Assembly (NCBI GenBank): GCA_012932295.1
Contig: JAAONU010000013.1
Span: 41,492,627-41,556,626, forward strand
DNA length: 64,000 nt
DNA from: Cyclina sinensis
Lineage: Eukaryota; Mollusca; Bivalvia; Venerida; Veneridae
Reading direction: 5' to 3'
Each line of letters starts with the position of its first letter. The first letter of the stretch is position 1. A program made the translations under genes and the position numbers. Below are positions 15,201-26,470 of this stretch, piece after piece. Under the pieces are notes generated by a model, which saw only the letters and a program-made list of their open reading frames with translations, made no database searches and had not been told where the DNA came from.

Positions 15201-15875
15201 CTTCTTCGTGCTAAAAGCAATCGACTTTCATTTAATGCCGAAATGACCCCGCTGTGATTGTCAATATTCTCTCATTTGAAGTTATCAATGACAACATTAA
15301 GTGTAAATGAAATGTAAAAACATGCTATTACGCTTTGATTTCCAGTGATCAAGAGATTGGTTAATGAGCTGTTAAACAGAGAAATAACTATTCGTATTTT
15401 CCGTTAAAGTTCGAGAAAAAAACATAAAACTATTTTTTGAACTGGATGCATCAGACCCACTTGTCAGATAAAAGAATTATCGAAATTATCATCTTTAGTC
15501 TTATTATGTAAAAAATATAAGATATAAAATAACTGAGCTTAATTGCCAATCATAATGACACTAGTTGCTAAAGACTTTCCATACGATGTTCAGAAGTTCT
15601 TACATTTGCTAGAGTTGCAGGTTTCTCTGAAATTTTCTTCTGTTGGCATCTCTGTCTTTTTTAGTTAGAAGACTGTCAGTACAAACTTCTGTGTGCTCAA
15701 GACGTTATATTGCAGCTGCGTTGGTTCTATGATTTGTTTGCATGAAAAATACTAAAATTAAGATAAAGGATCCTTGAAATTACACACACGTTTCGAAAAA
15801 TAATTTACTTACAGGTTTATTATCAATATACAGAACAAAAGCCCTAGGAGTAACTATAATCTCTCCTAAAATTGG

Positions 15876-16612
15876 TTAAAGTTATAATACTGCCCAAAAT
15901 CGTCATAAAAGTAAACCTTATAAGAACAATGGTACGTTTAAAAACATTATCAACTCTCAATCTGCATGATTATTTTCGCGGATGGCAAGATATGTTCGAG
16001 ATACAAAAGGATAAAATTATCAAATTATTTAATGACCCTCCGACATTAATTCGCTTTGGAAATGCCGAAAATACTTCGTCGATTTCCGTAAAACAAGCCG
16101 TTAGTATCACGTTATCAAATTTGAATGAGCGATATAAACAACAATAGCGTATCAACCAAAACAAACTGGTAAACGTGGTCGCCTGTGTTTTACAAATTCC
16201 GATAGAAACAGGCAAAAATGCGAAGGGAAATACTTGAATAAGTTCCATTCACTCGTTATACACATCACGATCGACTTTGTGTTTATATGCCTGCTCGGTT
16301 TATCAGCAGTTGACAAGATGTACCCCACCCACTTCATTCAATATCAGCCGAGATCTGTTTCTAAAAATAACTTACGTATGCAAATCAGCATATTCCGACT
16401 TAATTCGGACGCATTCGAGGAATGGCGGTGAAGGTATAGAAAACGAAAGTTGGCAATTTTATATCCGTTGACATCCGCGAAGCCGATCAGGAAATAAGTG
16501 AAATTAAGCAGTATTTTTTCATTTTAGTAATGTCCGTATGCTTTATTGTGAAAATTTTTCAAAACTGGCGATAATGTTATATTTTTGTTCCTGAGCAGTA
16601 TTATAACTTTAA
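15876..16612. mobile_element. TTAA-flanked inverted-repeat element in copy A (non-autonomous DNA transposon candidate)
   Basis: A perfect 18-base inverted repeat, TTAAAGTTATAATACTGC at 15876-15893 and its complement at 16595-16612, bounds 737 bp. The outer four bases are TTAA at both ends, consistent with a TTAA target duplication. A second inverted pair, TTCGCGGATG at 15975-15984 and its complement at 16472-16481, lies inside. It falls within DNA that copy B lacks (about 15.48-16.75 kb). Short ORFs up to 91 codons inside match nothing I recognise. The ends do not start with the CCC expected of piggyBac. Confidence 0.5.
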
Positions 16613-17320
16613 TATAATTCCTTGGCGGTCCACTGCTAACTGCCAGGTTTTTTTCAGGCCTTAGGTTTCCAAGAGTCTTATCAAAATCTCATTAAATAGT
16701 GTATATATTCAAAATATTGCTTTGGCTTTTGAAAACCCTGGAAAATATTCAATTTGATATATATTTAATATATGAGTAACTACGAATCAGACTCACTACT
16801 ATGTTTTACAGAAAAAGTTATACATAATATTGTAAACATTTTCTAGCAAAGTTATACTGATTAGCCGTCACATATTTCTAAGTTAAGAGATGCCTTTGTA
16901 CCGGTTTCTTTAAACTTTGTTCAAACTCGAAATTGTTTTTTTTTAAATGTTCTGCCAGCCATAGCTAGCTGATGGTTCACAGAAACTCAACAGAAAGGAT
17001 ACAATAAAAAATATTCATGATAGAATCTGCACTATTCATATGTTTGTTTAAACAGTTTGAACACGTGACTTGTAAACGTATTTCAGGGTGCCAACAACCA
17101 ATTACTTTTCATTTGAGTCTGTAAACAAACTATTGACGAGGAAGCTGCTCAACGTTGAAACTAAAAGGTTGTTTGGGAATAGAGATGCCAAGAGCAGCTT
17201 CAACACCATAGTTAAAGTGTAGCATCACATGTTAACGTTCAGTATATGTCTCGTCTAAATAAGGAAATAATATTTACTTCTTACCTTTTCTGGAATAATC
17301 GATGTTATTTCTGTTTACAG

Positions 17321-17398
17321 AACTGATCCCAGTATTGATAGCACTTACGTCACGGTTATCATTGGCTGATACTGATTTCAGTGTACATAAATCTCAAG
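17321..17398 (+). other. Exon-like conserved block in copy A (unproven)
   Basis: It has the acceptor TTTCTGTTTACAG, 78 bases, then the donor CAAG|GTATGAG. One frame is open throughout, reading LIPVLIALTSRLSLADTDFS then VHKSQ. That looks like a hydrophobic stretch followed by a polar one, as at the end of a signal peptide. The counterpart in copy B (26393-26470) is also open and the same length, but has lost the donor. Amino-acid changes between copies are many, so selection is not evident. Confidence 0.25.
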
Positions 17399-18739
17399 GT
17401 ATGAGAACAACTTGAGGGTGTATCTCTATTATTTGACTTCCGACAGTAACATAAAGACGCAATGTGTCACAGAAATATCTTAACGTTATGCGGGATTTGA
17501 ATGCAACCCTGCTTACAAAATCCTTCACGTAAACTCAACACCATAAACTAGTTAGTCAAAGAAACGATTCTAAGACTGAATCTTAACTTTACGTCTAGTA
17601 GAAGCAGGCGCACAGTCGGCCGAAACAATGAGCGATTCAAATTTCAATGGTTTTCCACTGAGGAAAAATGCTAATTTAAATTTTACTTATGACTTTAAGA
17701 CGAGATGTCTGTTTCTTTTAATGTATTGCATATTTTGTCCAAGAGGTACAAACTATTATTTGATGTAAGCGTTCGCTTCCATTTAAATATAAATAAAACA
17801 CTGTATTCAAAATCTTTACAAAAATGCAATAATAAAGAAATAATACTATAAACATTGTATAGTATAGTCATTTAATTTGGTCATGGAACGATTATACTTA
17901 TCTACTTAAAAAACATTTTTGGTTTGTGCTTTTAAAAATCGAAATAACTGATTTAGATAAAAATGAGATAAAGAAATCAGTACTACAATATTTCAAATCA
18001 TAATATCTTGGAAGGTTTAAATAATGTTCTGCCCTTCTTTGGCGGTAGTCATACATTGCACAATATCACGACTACACATTTTGTATGTGTATGTTTTGAG
18101 AATTGTATGCAAGAACAATGGAAATGTAAAAACTGTTAATTAACGGAAGCACACTTTAAGCAGACTGCATTTTATTACAGATCTAAGGATATATGTTACT
18201 TTTTTCTGCTTTGAATGTAGCGTTTCTCTGAATTGTATACATGTGATAAGACTTTTTCTAGCTGAATGCCACAAAATGTGTCTGAAGAATGTACGTGTAG
18301 GGGTATGCTATAAAATAGAACATTATCATCCTTAACTATTTTCTTAGATAATTCAGGTATTTAAGGTCTTCTTTTAAGTTTCTTAACCCAAGATAATAGC
18401 GAGAGACCTGAAATTAAACTTGTTTTACAAACATAATAATATATACTTACATGTTATGTCACAACCGTATTCAAGTAGCATAATACTTAGTGAGCTTTAT
18501 TTTCCCCCAGAAACATTCAAAATCTATTTCGCAATCAAATAGACCGGCAGCTTAGTGGTATTTTGTCATTGATTTAAACTTTAAAACGCTTTCTTAAGGA
18601 TATTAGGACTTCCATGTTTTTACGCATTGCGTCTTAAGTAATTCTTGATGATAATGCGCCTGTATTTCCGCTCCGTCAGTATCATAACGGCTGCAATGAA
18701 GCTGTCAATATTCCACTCGAAAATTTCATCGTACTTCAC

Positions 18740-18975
18740 CAATTCATCTGTGGACAAATTATCTTTGAGCAATTTATCCTTTAGCTAGTCATCTTGTAGC
18801 ATTTCAGCCTTCAGCAAGTGTTATCCTTTAACTAAGACATCATTCAGCAAGTCATCTTCTAGCAGGTCATTCTTTAGCTACACATAATTTAGCAAGTGCT
18901 TCTGTAACAAGACATTATTTAGCAAGTCATCACCTGCAAGTCATCCTTTAATACTTGATCCTTTAGCTAGTCATC
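18740..18975 (+). repeat. Degenerate short tandem repeat at the A/B junction
   Basis: Variants of AGCAAGTCATC plus a short spacer (CTTTAG, CTGTAAC, TTCTAGC) recur about every 15-20 bases, including AGCTAGTCATC, AGCAAGTGCTTC and AGCAGGTCATTC. This sits at the end of copy A, and a shorter version ends copy B at 28667-28760. Confidence 0.65.
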
Positions 18976-19640
18976 GTTAACCGAAGTTAATTCTTAAAGG
19001 TGTTTGGTTACAATTTTCTGTCTGCTCAACTTTCTGTCTTATGTAATTCGAATACATTTCTCATTCCTAAGAAATCTCAAGGCTTAACTTTTATCACTGT
19101 TGGAATTTTGAAAACCTGTTATTGGCTTTCGCTGTTTTCTGTCTAGAACTGAAAGATGTACTGAAATTGGTGTTTTATCAAATTATTAAAACAGTCTTTT
19201 TACTCAAGGGGAAATAAACGCTTCCATCAGGACACTAAATCTCGAAAACCTTCAAGAGTTTCCGAAAAAATAGTTGTTTTTATGAGGTGTTTCTTTGTAG
19301 TAGTAGAGAAAATGTTTTTATATCTACTTAAAACTGACAGATGTTAATGAACAATATATATTGATGATAAATGCATAAATTGATTTCTACATGAATATCT
19401 ATAATAAGATATCAGATAAATATTGTTATTCAAAAATCAACTTCAGCTGACAAACAAGAGAATCTGGTCACCTTTATTTTACATATAATTGTTAAATGTC
19501 ACCTTTGATAGATGCTAACAGCTTTGGTGAAATTACTGTCTGAATTTAAGTTGTATGAAGATTTTTCTATTTATGTTTTCTGTATTGATTGAGTTTTGAG
19601 AGAAAAATTATGTTACTCAGCTATAAATGAATTACAGTAT

Positions 19641-20254
19641 CTCTTAGCTCAACTATACGAAGTATACGGTGAGCTCTCCTACTCACCCCGGCGTCGGCGT
19701 CAGCGTCAAAATTTTTTATTTAAATTTTTTTTGCACTTAAATTATTTTTTAATAAACTTCTTTATTTCTTGAGGGATTTACTTCAAACTTCAAATGTATG
19801 TTTCTTATTATAACTCATATTATACGTAGTAAATCAAATACCCATATATCCAGAATTATATCCCCTTTAAACTTAGAATTTTCCTTAAAATTGTAATATT
19901 TTACTATAACTCCTTTATTTCTTGCGGAATTTGCTACAAACTTCAAATATACGTTTCTTATCATCACCCACATCATATGTGGTAAGGTTCATAACTCTAG
20001 CATGCATATTTCTAGATTATCTCACCTGTAAACTTTGAATTTTCCTTAAAAGTGTAATAGATTTAGTATAACCTCTTTATTTCTAGAGGGGTTTTCAATG
20101 ATTGAATTATAAATATTATATACATTATCTGCCATGGAGTCTATTCTATATATCTATAGATTTTGAATTAAATTGAATTTTATAGTTATCCCTCTCTTAA
20201 CTATCCACTACTTAAATAGTCGAGCGTGCTGTCTCCACTGAGAGCTCTTGTTTT
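19641..20254 (+). mobile_element. TAGCTCAAC-type interspersed element inserted in copy B
   Basis: The segment opens TAGCTCAACTATACG, contains a GC-rich CGGCGTCGGCGTCAGCGTC stretch and ends GTCGAGCGTGCTGTCTCCAC, then GAGAGCTCTTG. Copy A lacks it: its flanks ATAAATGA and TTTGTTCGAAACT are separated by only about 40 bases near 11687. Its 3' end matches the end of the element at 52610-52920. No coding capacity is seen, so it is non-autonomous. The family is widespread in bivalves by my recollection. Confidence 0.7.
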
Positions 20255-22532
20255 ATATAAATTGTACACTTTTGTTCGAAACTGCCACAGTGAAATGTCG
20301 AAATTTAGCATTGAATTCCATGTAAACAAGTGTCTTTATTAGCCCAACATTAGCAAGTTTATCCCTTTTCTTTTATTTTCATACTTTTACTCGGCTTTTG
20401 TACTCACCAAACTCTAGTGTATGTTTAAAACATAATCATCAGAACTGTTTCTATTAAGCCTTAAAGTACTTGAACCTAAATATTTATTATTTATTTACAG
20501 AACGTCTAATAAAAGTGAAAAGTGGTATCAACCCTGGAATTTTGAGCAACAGTATTAATTATTTATTGGTTCGTTTTGCCATAAAATCTTAAACAATGGG
20601 TAATCAGTGTATCCTAAAATGCTGTATTGTCTATGTGATAATAGGTTCTTCAGTACTGTTTCATAAAATAAATCTTTTTTTTAGAATCTTGTTGCGAAAA
20701 CCAAAAGACATTTTCTCCTGAAGGACTTACTCGCTCTCGAAATTGGTACCCTTTAGTATTAGAACAATGCTGGACCAGTTTTCAACTAAAGCTCCTAATA
20801 TCACTTGTTGAATATTCTTTTCTTAAGGTATCTTTTTTGTAGAAAACGTGTATAGCAGAATGCGTTTGAGTGTAAATCTACTTAAATTACGCAGTTTATA
20901 GCGGAATATGTATTTAGAGTATTTTTAAACATCTTATGTTTTAGTTGCTTAACATAGCGTTGTCTTTTCTTTGCAAATACATTTGATTAGTATGATTTTG
21001 AATTTGAAACAGAACGCAATTGCACGTGTTTTTTCACAGTTAAGTCTGGTATGCAAGCGGAAAAGTCGATTGTCGTTTTCTATCCTTTTCTGTGATTAAT
21101 CACTAAAATGAACCCATTCAGACACAGTGATATATGTCAGCCTAACAGTGTTCGAATTAAATAGAAATGCAGTGATTTTCTTCCCTGAAAGTTAAAAACA
21201 AAACTCACAAAATATTTTAGCGGATACACACACACATACTAGATATAATAAGGAAAACTGCTCGATGCATAATTACCTTATGCCAATGTTTCTCAAACGA
21301 TATCTGCTTATTGATTTATATTTCAAATAAACATGTAGTCGTTGAGAAACAAAAGCTTAGTTTCTTATCTCTTTGAGAAATTTGGATATTTTCTTTGGCA
21401 TTAGTTATGTGCCTTTCTGAAATGTCTCTTTCACAAATCTCAGATGAGTTGATAGACTTCCGGTACATCATTCATTAGTGAAGATGTTGATGAATGGCCT
21501 CTGAGAATTCTTCCTTTGTTAATTCTTGCAAATTTCCCATTGGATATTATGTTTACAAATAAATATAAATCAACACTTTTGGAATAGACGTGATTGCAAA
21601 AATATCTTCGTGTAATTGATTTGTTACGTCCCAGTTAAACTCAGTTTTCAGCGAGAATAAGCATGGAAGACAAAATAACAAACAACTAACCAGTATTATG
21701 ACTAAATGCCTATTTCGAAGCAAACCTAAAGTTTCTTAATGTGTCGTCATAAACAATTCTGCAGCGTTTTATATGCTGCTTCCTTGTTTTCACTTTTATA
21801 GTAGTTTACTTACTTTGACTTACTGTCTGTTAAAAACATATTGAAACAATTAACTTTGTTTAGTATCCGGTTATTTAGGGACAACAACTCCTACCGGAGA
21901 TTTGTAAAATCTCTTTCAATGAACAACTCTGGATATTCCCAGTCATTAATAATGAAATTAATTGATTCTTTATGGATGATAGACAGTTCAAAGTCCAACG
22001 CGTTTTCTCGCTTACGAGTTCTTTTATCTTGATAAAACGTTTTATATTATTTGTTATGTCATTAACAGACTGGATTAGAAAATGCTGACTATGATTTATA
22101 ACGGTATGAGGTTTTTTCTTTGGAAAATTGATGATTTATTGAATGATATGATAAATAAGGTTTGCTTCCTATAAACTGATATAGAAGCTCTTTAAAACGT
22201 TTTGTTATGGTTCGCGTAAAGCATAACAATTAAGAATGAAACAGCAAGAAAGAAGCAAAAATAACATGCACTAAATTAGCCACTTATGCAAAAAAGGTAT
22301 ACTCAAAAGAAAAATATTAAAGCACAGTCGATCCGAAATCTGTTCTGTTTTGCAATATAAAATCGTAACATGCAGTTAATTATTTACTTGACTATAATTG
22401 GTCAGTTTAATTGAACTCTTTCTTCTTCCGACATTTACTCCTAACTGCTTTTGTCTTAGGACGACAACCGTTATCCACCAACAGTAAAACAGAGTATATG
22501 CCAAACCTCATTTTATGTATAATTTATTCAAA

Positions 22533-22634
22533 TCAGAATGTACCTAAATATCAAAGTTTAATTATCTTACTTTTCTTTACATATATAATTAGAAAAGTAA
22601 GATAATTAAACGTCGATAGTTAGGTACACTCTGA
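22533..22634. repeat. Long near-perfect hairpin (44-base arms, 14-base loop)
   Basis: Arms at 22533-22576 and 22591-22634 pair with four mismatches. The inner 21 bases (left arm from 22556) are fully complementary. The loop is TTACATATATAATT. It ends a segment of copy B that copy A lacks. It could be a tiny MITE or a transcribed hairpin such as a small-RNA precursor. Confidence 0.7.
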
Positions 22635-22783
22635 CACGATGTTGTCTTCACATACAATTATTTAACATCTGTTTGTGTCGAACCTCATTTTGCATTTGTC
22701 TGACTTGACGTCAAGTATTTGATCAAAGGATGTTTTTTTTCATCCTTGTCCTTGAAACTCATTTTAAGCATGGAAACTTCAGA

Positions 22784-22788
22784 TCTCT

Positions 22789-22821
<33 letters not shown>
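22784..22821 (+). repeat. (CT)n microsatellite
   Basis: About 38 bases of CT dinucleotides with one TT interruption, in copy B only. Confidence 0.9.
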
Positions 22822-22822
<1 letters not shown>

Positions 22823-24078
22823 AGTGTATACTGGTAATTGTTAAAAGTAAAGGATACGAAGAAAGCCAAAGGAGTCCTCCTTAATATTTCGGGTATTCGT
22901 GTGCATTTTATTATATATCACTTTTCAGTTATTTTCTTTAAACATATTTTTAAAGATAATCTTGTCAACAGTATCGATTAATCTTCGATATTTGAGTTTC
23001 AATGTTTTTCTATGCACGAAATTTGACAAGTTAATAAGAATTTGATTATTTTGAATTTGTTTCCTGTAGCGTAGGTAAGATTATCGTCGAATACATTTGG
23101 CCTGGTCGATAGGTTATTTCAAAAGATAATGACACAAAACCTGAAAACACTTGAAACTAATGCATTGTTGTGAACGATTCATAAGGTGATTTGACATTAA
23201 TCTTTTATTGCAAGTCTTCTGTTACGACAACCTAGTATTAGCATGGATATCTTTATAGATGACCATGTATCAATGCTAGAATTATCTGTTAAATTATGGT
23301 GTTGATATTCTGCGTGTGTTTCTATTAATACAGAAATAATGATATTTACTTGCAGAAAGTGCACAGCCGTTTTAAGACAACAGATTGGTAATTGAAAATA
23401 TTCATAAACAAAAAAGTGGTAAAAATATTGTGAAAAGTTGAATTGTAATATATGATTATAATGACAATTAAATAACGGAATGAAAATGTCTGATAAAAAA
23501 TATCTTTCTCGTCACATACTTGAAATGAAATCTAGTTGGAAGGAGTCAAAGACTACGCCCGATAAAGACCAATGAATAATCCACGGTCTAGAAATAGAGT
23601 TATGATAACAAAACAGTCGCGTCATATGGAAAACATTGCATCTGATGTCAAGATGATTGCCGATGTATTGATCTGAATTAAAATGCTAAATGTAAAATGG
23701 TAGAGTGAAGCAGACAAAGGAAATGAAATGCTGTAATTTGCCAAAGTCTAGACTTTTTTATGACGATAAATGTACAAACGTATTTCTGAATATTTTGTCA
23801 GACGAAGTACTATGGTATAGATGTTTTCTTGATATCAAGTTTGGGTCAGTTAACTGGACATAAATAAACTTCTGTCAATTTATGTTATCAAAATATATTT
23901 TTAAACAAAAAATGGACAGTATGTATCCATAATATATATATTAATAAATATTTATTTTTTTTATTATTTTCAAAGCTACATGAAATACTGATACAAACTT
24001 TAAGCTTTTTGTCGCATAGTTTTTTTATTTATTTAAAAATTGGGATCAATTGTAACTCTAATTAACTTTACAAGTGAA

Positions 24079-24510
24079 TACTTTAGCGAACTTTTCGATA
24101 AAGATTAATTTTCTGGAACAGAAGATAATTGTTTCAAGAATTAATGACAGGTCAGGTTTCTTTTATTTTAGTCAATTTATAAAAAACAATATAAAATGAT
24201 ATTAGTTTACAAATTCAAACAAAGCAAACTGTTGAACTAATGTCTGAAACCCTGTATATAACAATTTATAAACGAATAATGAAACGAAGATACTTTCGCT
24301 AAAACTTTCGATGGAGATTAATGATCTGGAACAAAAAAAATAAAGAAAATAAATTGGGTTCATCTCAGTGACAGGTCAATTTATAAGAATTTCATAGAAT
24401 GGTAGTTAATGACGTAATATTGGTTTATAAATTCAAACAAAACCAACTGTCAAATTTATCTAAAACCCAGTATATAATTTATAAAAGTCTAATGAAACAT
24501 AGACAATTTA
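24079..24510 (+). repeat. Local tandem duplication of about 220 bp within copy B
   Basis: Two adjacent units, about 24079-24289 and 24290-24510, each run from an ATACTTT(A/C)GC block through AGATTAAT..TCTGGAAC, ACAAATTCAAAC or ATAAATTCAAAC, and CCAGTATATAA or CCTGTATATAA. Copy A has a single unit at about 14830-15065. So copy B underwent a nested duplication. Confidence 0.65.
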
Positions 24511-25260
24511 TTTATTTTTTTTTTATTAATTCTGAAATATTATGAAATGTTCCAATTCCTTGCAATCTAAAAATAAAATGGCTCAGTGATTAAGTATCGT
24601 CCAATAGTAAGAACTTCAGAAAGAGGATTTAGTTTCCAACAAAGGCATAAAATTAAAATGTTTCTTGATGCTAAAAGCAATTAACTTTCATTTAATGCCG
24701 AAATGACCCCAGTGTGATTGTCAATATTCTCTCAGTTGAAGTTATCAATGACAATATAAATGTAAATGAAATGTAAAAACCTGCTATTACGCTTTGATTT
24801 CCAATGATCAAAAGATTGCTTAATGAGGTGTTAAACAGAGAAGTAACGATTCGTTTTTTCCCTGAATGTTCAGAAAAAACATAAAACTATTTTTTAAACA
24901 GGATGCATTAAACACACTTGTCAGATAATATAAAACTCTTCAACACCTTCAAGCGAATATGAGTAGCTAAGAATTAGAATATTTTCTGTTTTCAAAAGAA
25001 ACAGTTTAACTTTATTCCTTGTTATACATTATACTGTATACATTCTTTCAAGTGATAAGCCAACATATTTAATCAATAACGAGATGCCTTGGCACTGGTT
25101 TCTTCAATCTTTGTTAAAGCTCGTATTGATATTTTTTTAAATTCAAGCCACAGCTTGGCTGATTATTCACATAAACACGAAAGGGATACAACAAAGCTGA
25201 TACTTCTTGCATATATTAACAAAATCTGAATTGTTCTATTGAAGAAGGTGTAATTTGAAA

Positions 25261-25820
25261 CAGACTAAGGTGTATTCATATCAGATTCACCCATCTGTTT
25301 CAGATTAAGTTGTATTCATATCAGATTCATCCATCTTTTTCAGACTATGGTGTTTTCGTATCATGACTACCAGTCTGTTTCAGACTAAGGTGTTTTCCTA
25401 TCAGATTCACACATCTGTTTCAGACTAAGGTGTTTTCGTATGAGATTCACCCATCTATTTCAGACTAAAGTGTATTTGTATCAGATCCACCCATCTATTT
25501 CAGATTAAGGTGTATTCATATCAGATTCACGCATCTGTTTCAGACTAAGGTGTTTTCATATCAGATTCACCCATCTGTTTCAGACTAAGGTGTATTCATA
25601 TCAGATTCACCCATCTGTTTCAGACTAAGGTGTATTCATATCAGATTCACCCATCTGTTTCAGACTAAGGTGTATTCATATCAGATTCACCCATCTGTTT
25701 CAGACTAAGGTGTATTCATATCAGATTCACCCATCTGTTTCAAACTAAGGTGTATTCATATCAGATTCACACATCTGTTTCAGACTAAGGTGTATTCATA
25801 TCAGATTCACCCATTTGTTT
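25261..25820 (+). repeat. 40-bp minisatellite, 14 copies
   Basis: The unit starts CAGACTAAGGTGTATTCATA and ends TCAGATTCACCCATCTGTTT, with exact 40-base periodicity over 560 bases. The inner 3' copies (about 25560-25740) are nearly identical and the 5' copies more varied, so homogenisation is recent at one end. It lies in a segment (about 25.24-26.13 kb) that copy A lacks. Confidence 0.93.
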
Positions 25821-26392
25821 GACTGTTATATTACCAGGTTCATTGAGAATTCACAGTCGTAATCACCTTAAGCTTTTGTATTTTAGAATGAAGCCCAGTA
25901 AGAATAATAATTGCTTGATTGATCGATTGTAAATATGTATCAAACCCTCATTTTTACAAGGGGTACTAAAAACTTGTGACTGAAGAAAATAACATTTTAA
26001 CTAACACAATATTTAACATGCGGGTAAACGAAATTCTAACGGCTAACTGGTTACAACATGAAGAAAATAGACACTGTATAAATAGTACCCTATTCATAAT
26101 TTTGCATTTTTAACAGTTTGGAAATATGTACTGGGTGTAGATGAAAAAGTATTTCACCATTTCCGAAAACCAATAAGTCTTCATCTGTATTTGTAAGCAA
26201 ACTATCCGCAATGAAGTTGATTAACCTTGAAACTGTAAGGAAGTTTTGAAATAGCGATGCCAAAATCAGTTATAACACCATAGTTACAGGTGTAACGTCT
26301 CATTGTAACATTCCTAATCTGTCTCGTCTAAAAAGGTATCAATATTTACTTCTTACCTTTTCTGGAATAATTGATGTCATTTCTGTTTACAG

Positions 26393-26470
26393 AACTGATC
26401 CCCGTATTGATAACAGTTACGTCACGAATGTTATTGACTGGCACTGATGTCAGCCTACATAAATATCTAG
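26393..26470 (+). pseudogene. Copy B counterpart of the exon-like block (donor lost)
   Basis: The same TTTCTGTTTACAG acceptor and 78-base length as in copy A, with one open frame (LIPVLITVTSRMLLTGTDVS then LHKYL). The position of the GT donor reads TT. If the block in copy A is an exon, this one is probably disabled. If not, both are plain conserved DNA. Confidence 0.2.

Larger units (their letters stand above)
10990..18980 (+). repeat. Tandem segmental duplication, copy A (about 8.0 kb)
   Basis: Copy A matches copy B in the same order and orientation. Anchors: 11061-11195 with 19066-19200; 12003-12070 with 20503-20570; 12725-12810 with 21210-21280; 13084-13150 with 21655-21722; 13780-13860 with 23002-23090; 14357-14460 with 23579-23680; 15220-15440 with 24671-24890; 17209-17398 with 26275-26470; 18590-18790 with 28510-28725. 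Identity by eye is about 75-90% within anchors, with many small indels, so the event is not recent. The left edge is near GAAGTTTATTCTATAAGG. The right edge abuts the start of copy B. A has a private insertion at about 15.48-16.75 kb. No clear coding gene is seen. Confidence 0.85.

Noticed and set aside
15872..16471. ORFs of 61-92 codons inside the TTAA element as a transposase
   Set aside because: Too short, mutually overlapping on both strands, no catalytic pattern; the element is treated as non-autonomous.
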